Assembly: GCA_013076295.1 (NCBI GenBank)
Contig: RQOL01000876.1
Location: 5,952,001 to 6,016,000 of the forward strand
Length of the DNA stretch: 64,000 nt
Direction: 5' to 3'
From: Sanderia malayensis
Lineage: Eukaryota > Cnidaria > Scyphozoa > Semaeostomeae > Pelagiidae
Below the pieces are notes generated by a model that was not told the DNA's origin, made no database searches, and worked only from the letters and a program-made list of their open reading frames with translations. The position numbers and the translations under genes are program-made. Of the stretch, positions 1 to 11,760 are shown piece after piece (positions within the stretch are counted from its first letter, which is position 1; each line of letters begins with the position of its first letter).

Positions 1-2124
1 CTGTTATATTAAACATACATGACTGACATGCATAAACTCATCCTCTCATCTATTTTACTAATGAGTTGTAAATTAAACATTCTTGGAGAAAACGTAAACA
101 TGGTTGTAGAAAACAAGCTCCAGATGTTCAAACAGCATTTCATTAGGCTATAGGAAAGTTACATCTCGTATATTGCTCCTCGACAGATTGAACATGCGCA
201 GTTGTAATGCAACGAGAGGGTACAGGAAACATCACAAGTGTCACTTCCAGTTTGCTTTCTACGAGATTTTTGCTGCCAGAAAGACTTTTGCGCGGTAAAA
301 GGTGCTAATGAAAAATTTAGAAATATACAAGCGCTTTCTAAGGTTAAAAACTACTCGAAAATTAATAGTCAGCCTGTTAGAAAATAAAATGTGCATATTT
401 TGATACCAGAATAGAAATTTGTGAAGAGGGGGAGTTTGATGGCACCGACTTGAAAACTGAGGTACAACAAGACTCGTCAAAAGTCCTCGAGGCACCTCGG
501 TCTTGCAAAATAATAAAACAATAATACTTTCGTCCGTTATAAAATTCTGCCCGGCTTTGGCAGTACTATCTGCACACCATCTTTCACACAACAGCGTAAA
601 ATTCCGTCATCATCAACTTTAAAATTTTTCCAGACACGGAGAAGCTGTTTAACGTTGCGACGGTCTACTGTTGTACAAGCTGATAGTCTATTATTGTACA
701 TTTTAAATTATTTTATCATGTGGGCAATAAACATACAATGATGTTACATGTGCTACTGTTGCGATAGGAGACTGTGCTTATTCATTCTACGTAAATGTTT
801 TGTCCATTGGATATTAGTACATCAGTGTCAGTAGACGTGGCTTTTAGAGCAGGAAATTCTAGCTTACTGGAATGCATTCTATAGTTCCCCTCAAGATGAA
901 GTATATGGTTTAGCATCTGAGCTCAATATTTTCGCTCCAATACAAAATGCTTTCTCGTGCATCTGTATGTACTACGAATTCTTTCTCAAACCCGGATAAG
1001 CAATAATTGCAGCTGTAATTTTCTTTGTGACATCACCTGGTTTCCACGTCTCTATTTCCTGTTGTGCTTGTTGTACTGTTATCTCTGAATAAGTCAAAAA
1101 ACGGTCATATTTTAAGTGAAAATGCTGCATGCATCTCCTGTAAAAGCTTAGTATAGGCCAAAAAGCCTTCGTATGTCGGCCTATGAGCTGCAGCACAGGT
1201 GTTATCGTAGATTTGTTCAATTTGTATCAGTGCTCAGAAGGCATTCGCTCAGGGAACCTAACTTCTTTCTTGAACACATTTCTGGTTTTATGATTACACA
1301 TTTCTTTGAATTAGCATACCCTTTTATGACATTATGACCGATAATCGGAAATTGTATATTTTTAATTGTCTAAGAAAGATAACTTATTGGTTTTTCTGTT
1401 TTCCATAAGATGTTGATTCAGCCCATGTTGGTGTTGGTTCTCCAAACTGTCCAGATAAATTGGAATTGCGTTCTTAAAAATAAAGTTGTCACTACTTCCT
1501 GAGATCTTATGCCATACCGACTCGAGATCTTCTACCAGAAACAGGGAGTGTGGGAATCTTTGGCAAATTGTTGTTGCCTTTCCTCTGCAAATGTTTCTAA
1601 CATTGGGTAAATCATGAAAGCTCAAAAATTTAAAGACGTGAAGCAGATTCCAATTGCATACGCAATTGCGCTGCCATCAATTTCATTATGAGCCAATTCA
1701 ATTGTATTATATCCAGCTCAAAGGTGATAAATAAAGAGTAAAATAGCACACACACAAAAATAACATCAATAAGTAAGCCCAATATACATTACGAAAAAAA
1801 TCAAATACAACGGTGGCCTACAAGTTGAGAATGCGATGAATGCCATAAGTTTATGTTGGGCACCAATGAAACTTCTGTCTGCACTGGTCAGGGGCACACA
1901 TGAAGCTATTTGGGTGAAGGGAGGGGGGAAGGAAGCTGTAGTTGCATCGACTTTTATTGACATCTTTTTGGGACCGACTTGGGGTAATTCTTCAAAACAG
2001 TAAGTAAGTGAGCTTCCTTCTGAGTTCTGAGTTTGTGGACGGACATTTTTCATTTCTTTTTTCCTGTTGCGTTGTTATAACTGATGAGGCGTTTTACTAT
2101 GCTCAGGGATCGACGCTTTTAAGC
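1..2124. other. AT-rich stretch without a recognised gene
   Basis: I recognise no gene, RNA or complete mobile element here. Minus-strand reading frames of 82 to 110 codons occur at 259-591, 972-1220, 1362-1625 and 1766-2053, but none has a motif I know or splice sites that join them. A short segment near 415-450 resembles one near 57710-57740, both reading with a PLHKF-like peptide on the minus strand, so a dispersed repeat is likely. FA2H, whose last visible exon is at 6505-6903, should continue leftwards. I looked for the histidine-rich C-terminal exons here and did not find them. Confidence 0.5.
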
Positions 2125-2476
2125 ACAGTGGAATCCCGCTATAACGAGCCCTGTTTATAACGAACTTCCCGCTATTACGAACTAAAACTCCGGTCCCTTG
2201 GATTCTGGGAAGTAAATCAAACTGTAAATACTCCCTGTATAACGACCTCTGGATATAACGAATTTTTGAGAAAACGTATCACGATGGCGTGCAGGGCTAG
2301 AGACGTAGATATGGTTTTAATCATAATCATACCGGCTTATACCTTCTGCCCAAAATTGATACGACATAAAAGTATAAAGTATGGATCGCGAACGTGAAGA
2401 AGAATGTGAAGTAATAGAGGAAGAGGTTGTGCAGCCACCAAGGAAGAATGACGTTTTTCAAGCTCTGGATACGCTT

Positions 2477-4820
2477 AATAATAATAATAATAATAATAAA
2501 TCGATTTTTTATACAGGATAATCTATCAGTGCAAAAATGCACTGTTATCAATAGAGTCCTGTTCCTAAAAAAAATCAAAAGTAAAATATTATAAAAACAG
2601 TAAAAATAGTTTGAAATCTAGTTTATACAGAATGCCTATTAATAATGTTCTTCTAATGCTTTCCTAAATACAGTTCTATATTTTATGCACCTCACTTCGG
2701 GGGGGTAGTGCATTAAATGTCTTAGCGGCGAGAAAATAAAAACCCTTGCGTCCGGTCTCAAGTTTCACTTTTGGTAACTTAACGGAATTTTGATTGCTTC
2801 TTGTATCATACTTGGAGTCCGCTTTCTCAAAATATTTTTCAAACAGCTCACAAGTGTTATTGCTTAGACAATCGAATACTATTGTACATGCTCTCATTTT
2901 AATCAAGCTAGATACTGATGGAATTCGTGTATCCATATTCTTTCCAAGTTTTGATGCAATTACGTTCTTTCCTCTATTCTCGATGCGTTTGATCTTTTGT
3001 AGTCTAGAGTCTGGTAAGCCCAGTGACAAAGTACCGCAATATGTGAAAATTGGCGATACCATCGTTCTGTATAATGCTTCCGCTGCATCCGATGTCAGAC
3101 TATTTCTTATTTTTCTCATCATGTTCACTCTGCTTGCAGCCTTTTTACAGGTTTTTTCAAAATGTGTAGCAAGTGTCAAGGTAGAATCCAAATGCACCCC
3201 AAGATATTTATAACTCGTTGTTGAGTTGATGAGCTTTCCATCTACATGAATTTCAAGTTGTTTCCCACCAAGCAAACTCAACCTCTTTCCAGTCCCAAAT
3301 AACATGGACTCTGTTTTGCCCTTCTTTAAATTTAAAATCAGTTCATTCTCATTTAGCCATGTGTGAGTGTTGTTGATGTCCTCGTTCAATCGCCTTTCTA
3401 TTTCATGTACACACTTAGATGATGTAAAGAGAACAGAGGAACAGTAGTGGACCCAGTAATGACCCTTGGGGAACTCCTGCATAGACTGGGTAAGCATTTG
3501 AAATCGTCCCATTTATTTCGACAGACTGCTTTCGTAAAAAGAGATAATCCGTGAACCAGCCTAGCTCATCGCCGGTTATGCCATAACTTGGGAGTTTATT
3601 TAAAAGCAGAGAATGACTAATGGTATCAAAAGCCTTAGACAAATCGATGTAGAGAGCTCCTGTCAATTTGCCACTGTCTGCTTGCTTTCTGATGTAATCA
3701 GTTAAGAATGTCACTGCAAATTCAGTAGACATTTTTTGTCGAAAACCAAATTGATACTTGACAAGTAAGCGATTACTTTCAAGGTAAGTTAACAGCTGCT
3801 TGTGAACAATACGTTCAAGGATTTTTGACAGTGTAGGGAGAACAGAGATCGGCCTATAGTTCTCAATTTCAGCACTTGAACCGGACTTATATAAGGGTGT
3901 AACTTTAGCAGCTTTCCATTCTCTTGGTATTACCCCTTCACTTAACGACATGTTAATTACGTAAGCTAATGGTTTTGCGATTAAACTTGCAGCATCCTTT
4001 AGCACACCTGGAGGGAAATCGTCTAAGCCTTGTGCCTTCTTTCTTTTCAAGTTTTTCAACTCACTATACATTTCCTTCTCATTGACATGCTTGAACTTGA
4101 AATTCACACCTCCATTACCGCGGACTCCAGCGACAACAGGTTTCCCCCAAACATAATTCTTGATTGCATTGTTGCTGCATGTTAGTTTTCTTGCAACAGA
4201 GGAAAAATATTCACAGAACTTGTTTGCAATAGCAAAGCTATCTGTTGTTTGTTTCCCTTCGATATTGAATGTTGTGTTGGAATGATGAGACACTTCTTTA
4301 GTTGGAAAGGCTTTTTTAAGTACTGACCAAAACTTTTGTGGTTTCCTTGCATTTTCTCTTAGAAGGTCTCGAAAGTAACTATTTTTCCCTTTTTTCACTA
4401 GCGAAGTTACATTATTTCGCTGTCGTTTATAGCTTGACCAACCATTTTCTGCATTTGTCCTCCTAGCCCTGCGGAGGAGCTTATCTCGACTGTTCATCTC
4501 TTGCTTGACTTTGTTTGTCATCCAAGGGCACAGTCTACCTTTCACTTTCTTTTTTATCATTGGGGCGTGTTTATTTATATAGTAATGCAAGATTTCTTTA
4601 AGATGCTTCCATGCAAGTTTTGTACCCTGAGAACCAAAAACGTTGCTAAAATCTTCTGACTCGAGGTCTTCACAAAATAGTTTTGGGTCATATTTTGTGT
4701 AGCTGCGACATGTGATTTGTTTCGGACTGTGTTTAATTGAATGTAGCTTACGCACGCATCCCAGTAGCTCATGGTCACTTAGATCAGCAGGTATGACATT
4801 TATTGAATTTATTTTCTCAT
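2477..4820 (-). mobile_element. 5'-truncated non-LTR retrotransposon (CR1/Jockey group)
   Basis: The element reads on the minus strand and ends at its 3' side in a TTA-type simple repeat (plus strand AATAATAAT at 2477-2500). It is flanked by a CGCTT target duplication at 2472-2476 and 4821-4825. At its 5' edge (about 4803-4760) only the last strand of the endonuclease remains, with the SDHE motif, so it was truncated during insertion. It sits inside the Tigger remnant. CR1/Jockey assignment rests on the endonuclease-RT order and on RT motif wording, and the exact clade is uncertain. Confidence 0.8.
2676..4803 (-). pseudogene. LINE reverse transcriptase ORF, broken
   Basis: The protein begins inside the endonuclease C-terminus (SDHE near 4765), followed by a linker and the RT domain. 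Visible RT motifs are KAQGLDDFPP, NYRPISVLP, FGFRQKMSTEFA, LYIDLSKAFDTISH and AGVPQGSLLGPLLF. The frame stops at about 3415. The downstream frame (3411-2676) starts after the RT thumb with NENELILNLKKGKTESMLFG and YLGVHLD. The catalytic F/YADD segment, which should lie between, is absent, so a short internal deletion and frameshift removed the active site. It cannot encode a working RT. Confidence 0.85.
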
Positions 4821-5026
4821 CGCTTCAAACATCGAGCCTTTTTGTGCATAAATAGGGAACGAAATGCGAAGAAGACCAATTCCCTATCGAAATTATATGA
4901 CATGGCAATGAGAAACAAAAAGGAACAAAGAAATATGACTGATTTTTCTGTTGAACAGAACAGAAAGAAATAAAAATAGATAAAATAGAAACAGTAATAA
5001 AAAAATTGACATGAAGTAGTAATATA

Positions 5027-5213
5027 CAGTGGAATCCCGCTATAACGAACCCCGTTTATAACGAACTTCCCGCCATTACGAACTAAAACTCCGGTCCCTT
5101 GGATTCTGGGAAGTAGTTCTTCATAAGAAAATGTCCCTTCTGTATAACGAACTCCCGCTATTGCGAACTATTTTCTCGGTCCCTACAGAGTTCGTTATAG
5201 CGGGATTCCACTG
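5027..5213. mobile_element. Short Tigger-type MITE inside the larger Tigger element
   Basis: This 187-bp unit has perfect outer inverted repeats, CAGTGGAATCCCGC at the left and its complement at the right. It is flanked on both sides by TA (5025-5026 and 5214-5215). Its right half is a close copy of the right end of the surrounding element (about 5345-5458). That explains the repeated TTTTCTCGGTCCCTA motif at both places. No coding capacity. Confidence 0.85.
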
Positions 5214-5458
5214 TAGTAGTAATTTGCTTTGTGATGTTTCATTGTTAAAAATGTTTGAGCGTTCTTCTTGTTGCAATCTATCAGAGCAATAGCTGTTGTC
5301 ATCCTGTAAACTGTTTTTGGAACAATACAGTGTGCCACTTCTGGCCCATTTCTGTTTGGAAATCTTCGTAAGAAAATGTCTCTTCTGTACAACGAGATCA
5401 CGCTATTACAAACTATTTTCTCGGTCCCTATAGAGTTCGTTATAGCGGGATTCCACTG

Positions 5459-6504
5459 TATATCAAAATGTTCGGACGAACTCAGAAAATACTGCAGGAA
5501 TTTAGACCCCCAAACCCCCTGATGGGATCCCCCCCCCCCACTGGTGTGAGCTAGAGTGTTGGTTTCAATTGTAGCTCTTTTGTTACGTTTCTTGTTTTTC
5601 CAACAAGCGAGAATTTCACAACGGAAAATTCACAAATTATGCCCACGTGCTTCTATTCTACTTAACAAAGCAATATATCCACGAAAAAAACCTTAAATAA
5701 AATAAATAAATAAAAATAGTATACTTAATAAGTAAAAACTCTTTCAGTCAATTACTCTACCAGGGGTAGCGTAATTGACTGAAAAGAAATGGTTAAGCAG
5801 AGTGCGGTGTTAAAACCTATTTACGTCTTCCATTGTAAAAATATTCTTGTGGCATGGTTATGACGTCTTACCATGTCGCAGTCAGTGCCCCAATGCAAAG
5901 CCCATTTTGAATCAATTTGTGTGCTCAAATCAAAATAAAACTTTACCAAAATGGTCAGTAAAGATGAAAATTTCATTCTTCTCGAATAAAGGAGAAGCGA
6001 TTTTTTCGTTGGAGTAGACCATTAAGTGCGTTATATTAACTGTCACCCTTAAAAATTGCCGTTTGTAAATTAAATATAACTGGCTTCTGCCTTGGCTTAT
6101 GCAACAATACCATATTTACTCTATATCCTGTTACTTATCGTACTCAAGTATTGTTGATGAATATGTGTTTCTATTCATTCTTATAGGGCCCCTGAAACCA
6201 AAACCCATCCGAGGACATGACAGAAAAGTTTTGTGGAAAATTGTGGAATCTTTTCTGGACCCATGCACGGCTAAACTCGAGGATATATACACCAATGTGA
6301 AGCATAACACAAGAAACATAACAATGAAATCTGCAACATACTCACCCAATTGCCTTACAGCTAAGACTTAATCCCAATTGCACTTAATGATTAGTAATTG
6401 AGGAGTAATATAATATACATATAATTTGCCATTTAATTTCAATATGCACTCCCACTTATTACGGTTTGGAAAAATTTGATAGATTAAACAAATAAAATTC
6501 TCAC
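5459..6504. other. Non-coding; within FA2H gene territory
   Basis: I see no gene. There is a C-run at 5530-5540 and low-complexity A/T sequence near 5690-5730. A plus-strand frame at 6099-6371 has a plausible AG acceptor just before GGCCCCTGAAACC (about 6187). Its product is not recognisable and it lies antisense to FA2H, so I do not call it a gene. Confidence 0.5.
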
Positions 6505-6903
6505 CTTGTGGTGTTGTCCATGTAAGAGAAAATGAAAGGTGATCCAATATGGTGAGTCAGCAGGTGGGTATAAATGGAACAAGAATCTGTGCAGAAGATA
6601 CTCCACGAGTGTCCAAATAAAGATACCAGTCACAAGCAAGAACAGCAAAAGGAGGCAAACTTTCGAAGGATGTGGAAAAGCTGTCTCTTGTAAAATATTA
6701 TGAAATGATAGAAACAGCAGCAGAGATATAATAGGAAGCCAAACGATTGGAACAACGTACCATGCCGTTTTTGAAAAGTATTCCAAAAAATCAGAGTTGA
6801 ACAGTCTAAACTGTCTATCAACAGGACTATGTACCCATTTCATATAGCCACATCCAAGTCTATAAACTTGACATATCATTCCTTGATTCCAATCGACTAT
6901 GGC
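6505..6903 (-). CDS. FA2H exon: fatty acid hydroxylase domain, first half
   Basis: Fatty acid 2-hydroxylase is an ER membrane di-iron enzyme that makes 2-hydroxy fatty acids for ceramides. This 399-nt exon (133 codons, phase 0 at both ends) is bounded by a TTTTTATCAG acceptor and an AAG/GTGAG donor. It reads IVDWNQGMICQV, then YMKWVHSPVDR and LSKT-like SKTAWYVVPIVWLP. Hydrophobic membrane spans follow, then EYLLHRFLFH and HFLLHGQHHK, the first two histidine clusters of the family. The wording matches animal FA2H closely. The exons holding the last histidine motifs are not in the window. The reading frame is intact. Confidence 0.93.
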
Positions 6904-6985
6904 CTGATAAAAAAATAAACATTGTCATAAATATTTCCTAAATGAAAAAAAGATAAAAAATTTGGAAAATATTATTTTATTGTTA

Positions 6986-7711
6986 AGGCCTGGTTACACT
7001 GTAGATAATAGATTAGATATTCCCCCAGACATCCCACAAATAACCTGTCTGATAGATATCTTCGTGTGTAACATAACGCAAGATATCTAAATTCCAATTA
7101 GCGGCAAGAAGCAAACTGTCAAATCGTGCTGTGAAATTTTAATGAATAAAATTAAAACTTTTTGACTTTATTCATCAAGATTTTCCCAGCATGATGTGTG
7201 AAATCGTGAGACAAACACACACCGACTGTCTCGCGTTGTATTCCTTGGCAATTTTGGAAGCGAAAAGCATTATAAACAGTTTATAATTGATTCTGAACAA
7301 TAAAATGGACGCACAGAGTAAATTCACAAACTAGGTCATTGAAAATGGAACCTGATAATTTTTTGACATAAATTTACTTTATTTTTACAAGAAATTTCCA
7401 TTCTCTTAAATATGTTTGCATTGAGTAAAAATGCTGTACAACTCGAGGAATTGCACACCCCTCATAAAGTGACTGAAGAAATGTAATGTATGAAAATTGA
7501 AATGTATGATAAGATGTTTTCAATGTTCTTTTACGTAAATACCTCATGGCTTGTCACTTTTCTCCCTGGTTATAGTTGTGTCATGATGCCCTAAATGTAT
7601 TATCTAAATTATTATCTAAATGGCGCGTATACACTATAAGATAATCGTTTCCGTTTTTAGCGTTTCTAAATTGGGAATATCTAATTCATTATCTACAGTG
7701 TAACCAGGCCT
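6986..7711. mobile_element. Harbinger-like MITE, 726 bp
   Basis: The termini are inverted repeats of about 40 bp, starting AGGCCTGGTTACACTGTAGA on the left with the complement at the right. Each is flanked by TTA (6983-6985 and 7712-7714). A 3-bp TWA-type duplication suggests PIF/Harbinger. No coding sequence inside. It lies in the long FA2H intron and abuts the LINE fragment starting near 7715. Confidence 0.8.
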
Positions 7712-7838
7712 TTAAAAGGCGATCTTTGTTGCCAATTTTCAACAAAATATTTGACAAACTTATGCACAAAAGAATCAGAAGTTTTTTAGATAAACATGAC
7801 ATTTTTTCACATCAATTTGGCTTTCGAAAGAAAAAATC

Positions 7839-10800
7839 GTAGTAGGCGGCGACATAGGCACATAGCCTATGAATGGGAAAGTTGAGCACTCCTTCCTTCC
7901 ACTAGCTCACAGGTGGCCCTTGGGCAAGGCCTAGCACCTGCTTACAGCCTCCCTGCTAAGGGTAACTAGCTAAAAACTGGGCAGCAGCAGTGTGACTCGG
8001 ATACTTTGGTGGAAGACCACACATTTGACAATGGCAAAGTTTTCAAGCGCTTAGCAGACTCTGGTGCAACTGGAGGAACGGTAAGGGCAACTCATCTTAG
8101 TTAGCAGGACACTGCGATGATGGAAAGAAAGTTGGGGCCTCTACCATCATTATTTTTGCTCCAGAACACGGCATACAATATGAGTCTAAATAACAGTACT
8201 AGTTCTATGGTGACAACTGGTGAGCCCCTCAGGTCAGAATTGGACACCTGTTATGCTACTGAGGAAGAGACTAGTGCCAATCAAGTACGGAATGAGAGTC
8301 TAACGACTCATGATGATGCTTTGGACCTCAACCCATTAGGGCGGCCAAATGCTGATGTTGGTACCCGAACGGATGGCACGAATCTACATAATAACATCAA
8401 AATAGCAATATGGAACGTGAGAGGTTTGAAAAGCCTGGGAAAGCTAAGCATTGTCTGCAAAGAAATGGAAAGACGTGACGTCTCAATTCTTGGATTGGCT
8501 GAAGTCCATTGGACAGGTAGAGGCTCCTTCTTAACTGCAGATGCGTGTAAAGTCATTTATAGTGGAAAAGAACAGGGAGATGGCTACAACCATGGCGTTG
8601 GAATAATATTGAATAAGCTTGTCAGCAAAATAGTCCTTGGATACAACCCAGTAAACGATAGAATTAACAGTTAGATCGAAAGCACATCCTTACAATGTCA
8701 CTGTCATCCAGTTCTATTCTCCAACATCTGATGCATCAGAAGTTGAAGTAGAAGCTTTTTATGATATCCTCCAAGAAACATTAGACTCTATACCAAACAG
8801 AGACATCAAGGTCCTGATGGGAGATGCAAAAGCAAAGATTTGAAGAACAGTTTGTGCAAGTGCAACGCATGGTAAATACGGATTAGGAGAACAAAACGAG
8901 CAAGGTCAACGACTTCTGGAGTTCTGCGCAATTAACAATCTTATAGTCACAAATACCTTATTTCAGCACCATCCCAGAAGACTTTTTACTTGGATCTCAC
9001 CAGCCGCCGAACGAAAAATCAAATTGACTACATTATGGTGCCACGGAGATGGCGTAGTGGTGTGAAAAATACGCGTACTTATCCTGGAGCGGATTGCAAC
9101 AGTGACCATCAGTTGCTGGTGATGAATTTCAAACTGCATATAAAGAAGAACACACAACATCAAAGTTCTCTCAGGTTTGACAAGACAGTTATTCCTGATG
9201 AGTACACCATAGAAATCTCAAATAGATATGAACTCCTAGCAAGACTGGATGAAGAGAAAACACCAAATGAACTGTGGAAATATATCAAGACCGCCACAAT
9301 GGAGTCAGCAAAATACATGTGCCAAGAACCAAGAAGCGTAAGAACAAATGGACAACTTCAGAAACATACAAATTGATAGAGGAACGTAGATTATTGAAAG
9401 CAAAAGGGCTGTATAACAGTGATATGCAGGAAAGATACCAACGATGCAACAGAGATATACAGAAGGCACTAAGACATGACAAAGAACAAAATATCATCAA
9501 ACAGTGCGAAGAAATTGAACAAAATTCAAAACAGAGTGCATCGAGAGACTTGCACAAGGCTGTTAAAAACACAACAAAGCGCTTCAATCCAAGACTGGAT
9601 GTTGTGAAAGATGATTCCAACAACATCTTAACTGATAGTACCGATGTGTTGAATAGATGGAAAGAATATTGTGAAAAACTGTATGAGAACCAAAATTGTG
9701 CGAGTGAACACCCTATGGTAATTAAACCCACGACCCTTGAACCATTACCTTTGGTTGCCGAAGTTGAAAAAGCCCTAAAAAGTCTCAAAAACAACGAAAG
9801 TCCAGAATACGATGAAATTCCAGCAGAACGTTTGAAAATATCAGGAGAGAGCGCAATAAAATTAATGCACAAACTTTGCATCAAAATATGGGAACAATCT
9901 GAATGGCCAGAAGATTGGTTGACATCCTTGTTTGTTACTCTTCCCAAAAAAGGAGATACAATGAAATGTGAAAACAATAAAACTATTCCACTGATTTGTC
10001 ATGCCAGTAAAATCATCTTAAAAATAATGGCTCAGAGAATGAAGCTAAAATTAAAGGAAGAAATTGCTGTTGAACAGGCTGGTTTTGTACCAGAGAAAGG
10101 CACAAGAAATCAAATTATGAATTTAGAACTTATTATAGAAAGGTACAGAGAATACAAGAAAGCACTATACATCTGTTTTATTGACTATCGTAAAGCATTA
10201 GATACAGTCTCACACAACAAGCTATGGCAAATCATGTGCAAGATGGGATTCCCCGAGCATCTTGTAAAGCTTCTTCAAGTTTTATATCAGGATCAAAGAG
10301 CAACAGTTCGAGCTGGCTATGGTTTAACGGACTGGTTTAGCATCGAGCAAGGTGTCAGACAAGGCAGCATTTTGTCACCCTTTCTCTTCAAAATTTATTC
10401 GGAAGCTATCGTGAGGGAGGCACCGGATGGATTTGAAGGCTCAATCAAAGTTGGAGGCAGGACCGTAACTAATTTGCGGTATGCTGATGATGTGGCACTA
10501 CTAGCAGGAAGTGCAAAAGAACTGCAAGAACTGTTGAGCAGAGTTGTAAGTGTTGTAAGAGAATGGTAAGTAGAGAGCGAGGATTGAAGTTGAATGTGGA
10601 TAAGACAAAGATAATGTTAATAGATAAGAACAACAAGGAGGAAGATTTTGAAGTCACCTTAGAAGAAGAGTCGGTCGAGGTCGTAAAAGAATTTAAGTAC
10701 TTGGGTGCTCTCATCACCAACAACTACGATGACACTAAAGAAATACCAAGAAGAATAGCCATAGCCAAAAATGCTACCGTTTCACTGAATAAGATATGGA

Positions 10801-11302
10801 AGGATAAATCCATCAGTAAACAGACAAAGATAAGGCTGCTAAGATCAATAGTATTTCCAATTGCAACATATGGCTCTGAAATCTGAATGCTGGGCAATGA
10901 AAAAGAGTGATAGAGCTAGAATACAGTCAATTGAGCTATGGGCATACAGGAGATTTTTAAGAATCAGCTGGACGGAAAAGAGATCAAACAAAAGTGTGCT
11001 TGACGAGATTGGAGAAACTAAAGGACTTGTCAATCAGATAGAACAACAGGAACTTTAATTCATGGGACACATTATGAGACACAGATACATGGGAAATGAC
11101 TTGCTGACAGGAATGGTATTAGAAAAAAGATCAAGAGGTCGACAGAAAACAAGAATGACGGACACAATCAAAGAGAAGCTAGGACTGACTATGACTGAGG
11201 CCATTACAACAGCCCAGAACAGAGAGAAATGGAGGAACATTGTGTATGCCGCCACAGCCGTTCGGGAAGCCGAACGTTCTGAACGATAGTAGTAGTAGTA
11301 GT
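7839..11302 (+). mobile_element. RTE-type LINE inserted in another LINE
   Basis: The insertion is flanked by the 11-bp duplication AAGAAAAAATC (7828-7838 and 11303-11313) and ends in an AGT simple-repeat tail (11287-11302). Both are signs of target-primed reverse transcription. The 5' part (7839 to about 8116) is untranslated and the coding part follows. The protein resembles the endonuclease-reverse transcriptase proteins of RTE elements, including a C-terminal part with RARIQSIELWAYRRFLRISW and a RSRGRQKTR motif. Near full length. Confidence 0.85.
8117..11286 (+). pseudogene. RTE endonuclease-reverse transcriptase, several frameshifts
   Basis: The apurinic endonuclease region starts around 8390 (IAIWNVRGLKSLGK, LGLAEVHWTGRG, GVGIILNK) and breaks at 8674. 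It continues in another frame to SDHQLLVMNF at about 9098-9130. The RT covers 9650-10560: WKEYCEKLYENQ, AGFVPEKGTRNQI, CFIDYRKALDTVSHNKLW, EQGVRQGSILSPFLF and LRYADDVALL near 10480. The thumb and C-terminal region continue in other frames to 11286. The RT catalytic YADD is intact, but stops at 8672, 8840, 10566 and 10884 make it inactive. KALDTV replaces the usual KAFDTV. Confidence 0.85.
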
Positions 11303-11599
11303 AAGAAAAAATCTACTACCCAAGCAATTTTGGACCTTTGTAACAACGAACTAATGCTGTAGATAAAAAAGGAGTATCGTCTTGTATATTTTTAGACTTT
11401 GCGAAAGCTTTTGATAAAGTCGATCATAAAATCTTATTAGATAAACTCAGCCATTATGGTATAAGAGGTTCATCCTTTAACTGCTTCAAGTCATACTTTC
11501 AAGTTGAACTCAAAAAGTTTACATCAATGGTGTTTTGTCTGAACCCCTAAGTATAACTCATGGAGACGGCAAGGAAATGTCTTAGGCCCTCTACTTTTA

Positions 11600-11757
11600 T
11601 AGCGAAATTTAATCATAGCCCACGTCTCCTATTTATCTCTCATATCTGCTCCATTCATTATACAAATTTGCTTCTCCTAATTCATCTCACCGCTTTACGT
11701 CATCTGGATTATCACACCTCGCATTCTATCCAAACATCACTTCACCTAAAGCCCAAG
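11600..11757. repeat. Dispersed repeat, related copy at 26512-26640
   Basis: Both copies begin GAAATTTAAT and share TGCTCCATTCATT and TTTGCTTCTCCTAATT. They go on through a CTTTACGTCA-like and a CATCACTTC segment. This copy has about 44 extra bases near its start. The other copy lies just upstream of the copia polymerase remnant, so both may derive from that element's LTR. That link is an inference. Confidence 0.55.
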
Positions 11758-11760
11758 TTA

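Larger units (their letters stand above)
2381..4855 (+). pseudogene. C-terminal fragment of a Tigger-type transposase, interrupted by a LINE
   Basis: From ATG 2381, 32 codons run to 2476 and read as an acidic stretch followed by FQALDTL. The LINE begins exactly there. After the LINE, the frame resumes at 4826 with no shift (QTSSLFVHK) and stops at TAG 4853-4855. An acidic run followed by an A-L-x-T-L helix is typical of the end of pogo/Tigger transposases. The DDE core and DNA-binding domains are gone. The in-frame join across the LINE dates the LINE insertion after this fragment was in place. Confidence 0.6.
2125..5458 (+). mobile_element. Tigger/pogo-like element split by a LINE and holding a second Tigger copy
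   Basis: The left end begins CAGTGGAATCCCGCTATAAC and the right end is its inverted partner, GTTATAGCGGGATTCCACTG. The right end is followed by TA, as expected for Tc1/mariner-Tigger elements. The left flanking dinucleotide is CA rather than TA, so one side has mutated. Inside lie a C-terminal scrap of transposase (2381-4855, interrupted), a LINE at 2477-4820 and a short element of the same family at 5027-5213. Without the insertions the element is only about 0.8 kb, so it was an internally deleted copy. Confidence 0.8.
7715..11600 (+). pseudogene. CR1/Jockey-type RT fragment split by an RTE LINE
   Basis: The first part, 7715-7838, reads SLLPIFNKIFDKLMHKR and HQFGFRKKKS. After the 3.46-kb insertion and one extra copy of its target duplication, the same domain continues from 11314 with TQAILDLCNNEL, then IFLDFAKAFDKVDHKILL and a decayed region near RGNVLGPLLF. 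Stops and shifts are present, and the fragment ends near 11600. It has neither the N-terminal endonuclease nor the YADD half. Confidence 0.8.

Noticed and set aside
2794..3213. 139-codon plus-strand frame
   Set aside because: Antisense to the LINE RT C-terminal region; no recognisable protein.
6099..6371. Plus-strand frame with an acceptor-like AG
   Set aside because: Antisense within FA2H territory and the product is not recognisable; one AG is weak evidence.
9285..9977. 230-codon minus-strand frame
   Set aside because: It is antisense to the RTE reverse transcriptase, whose motifs read on the plus strand.
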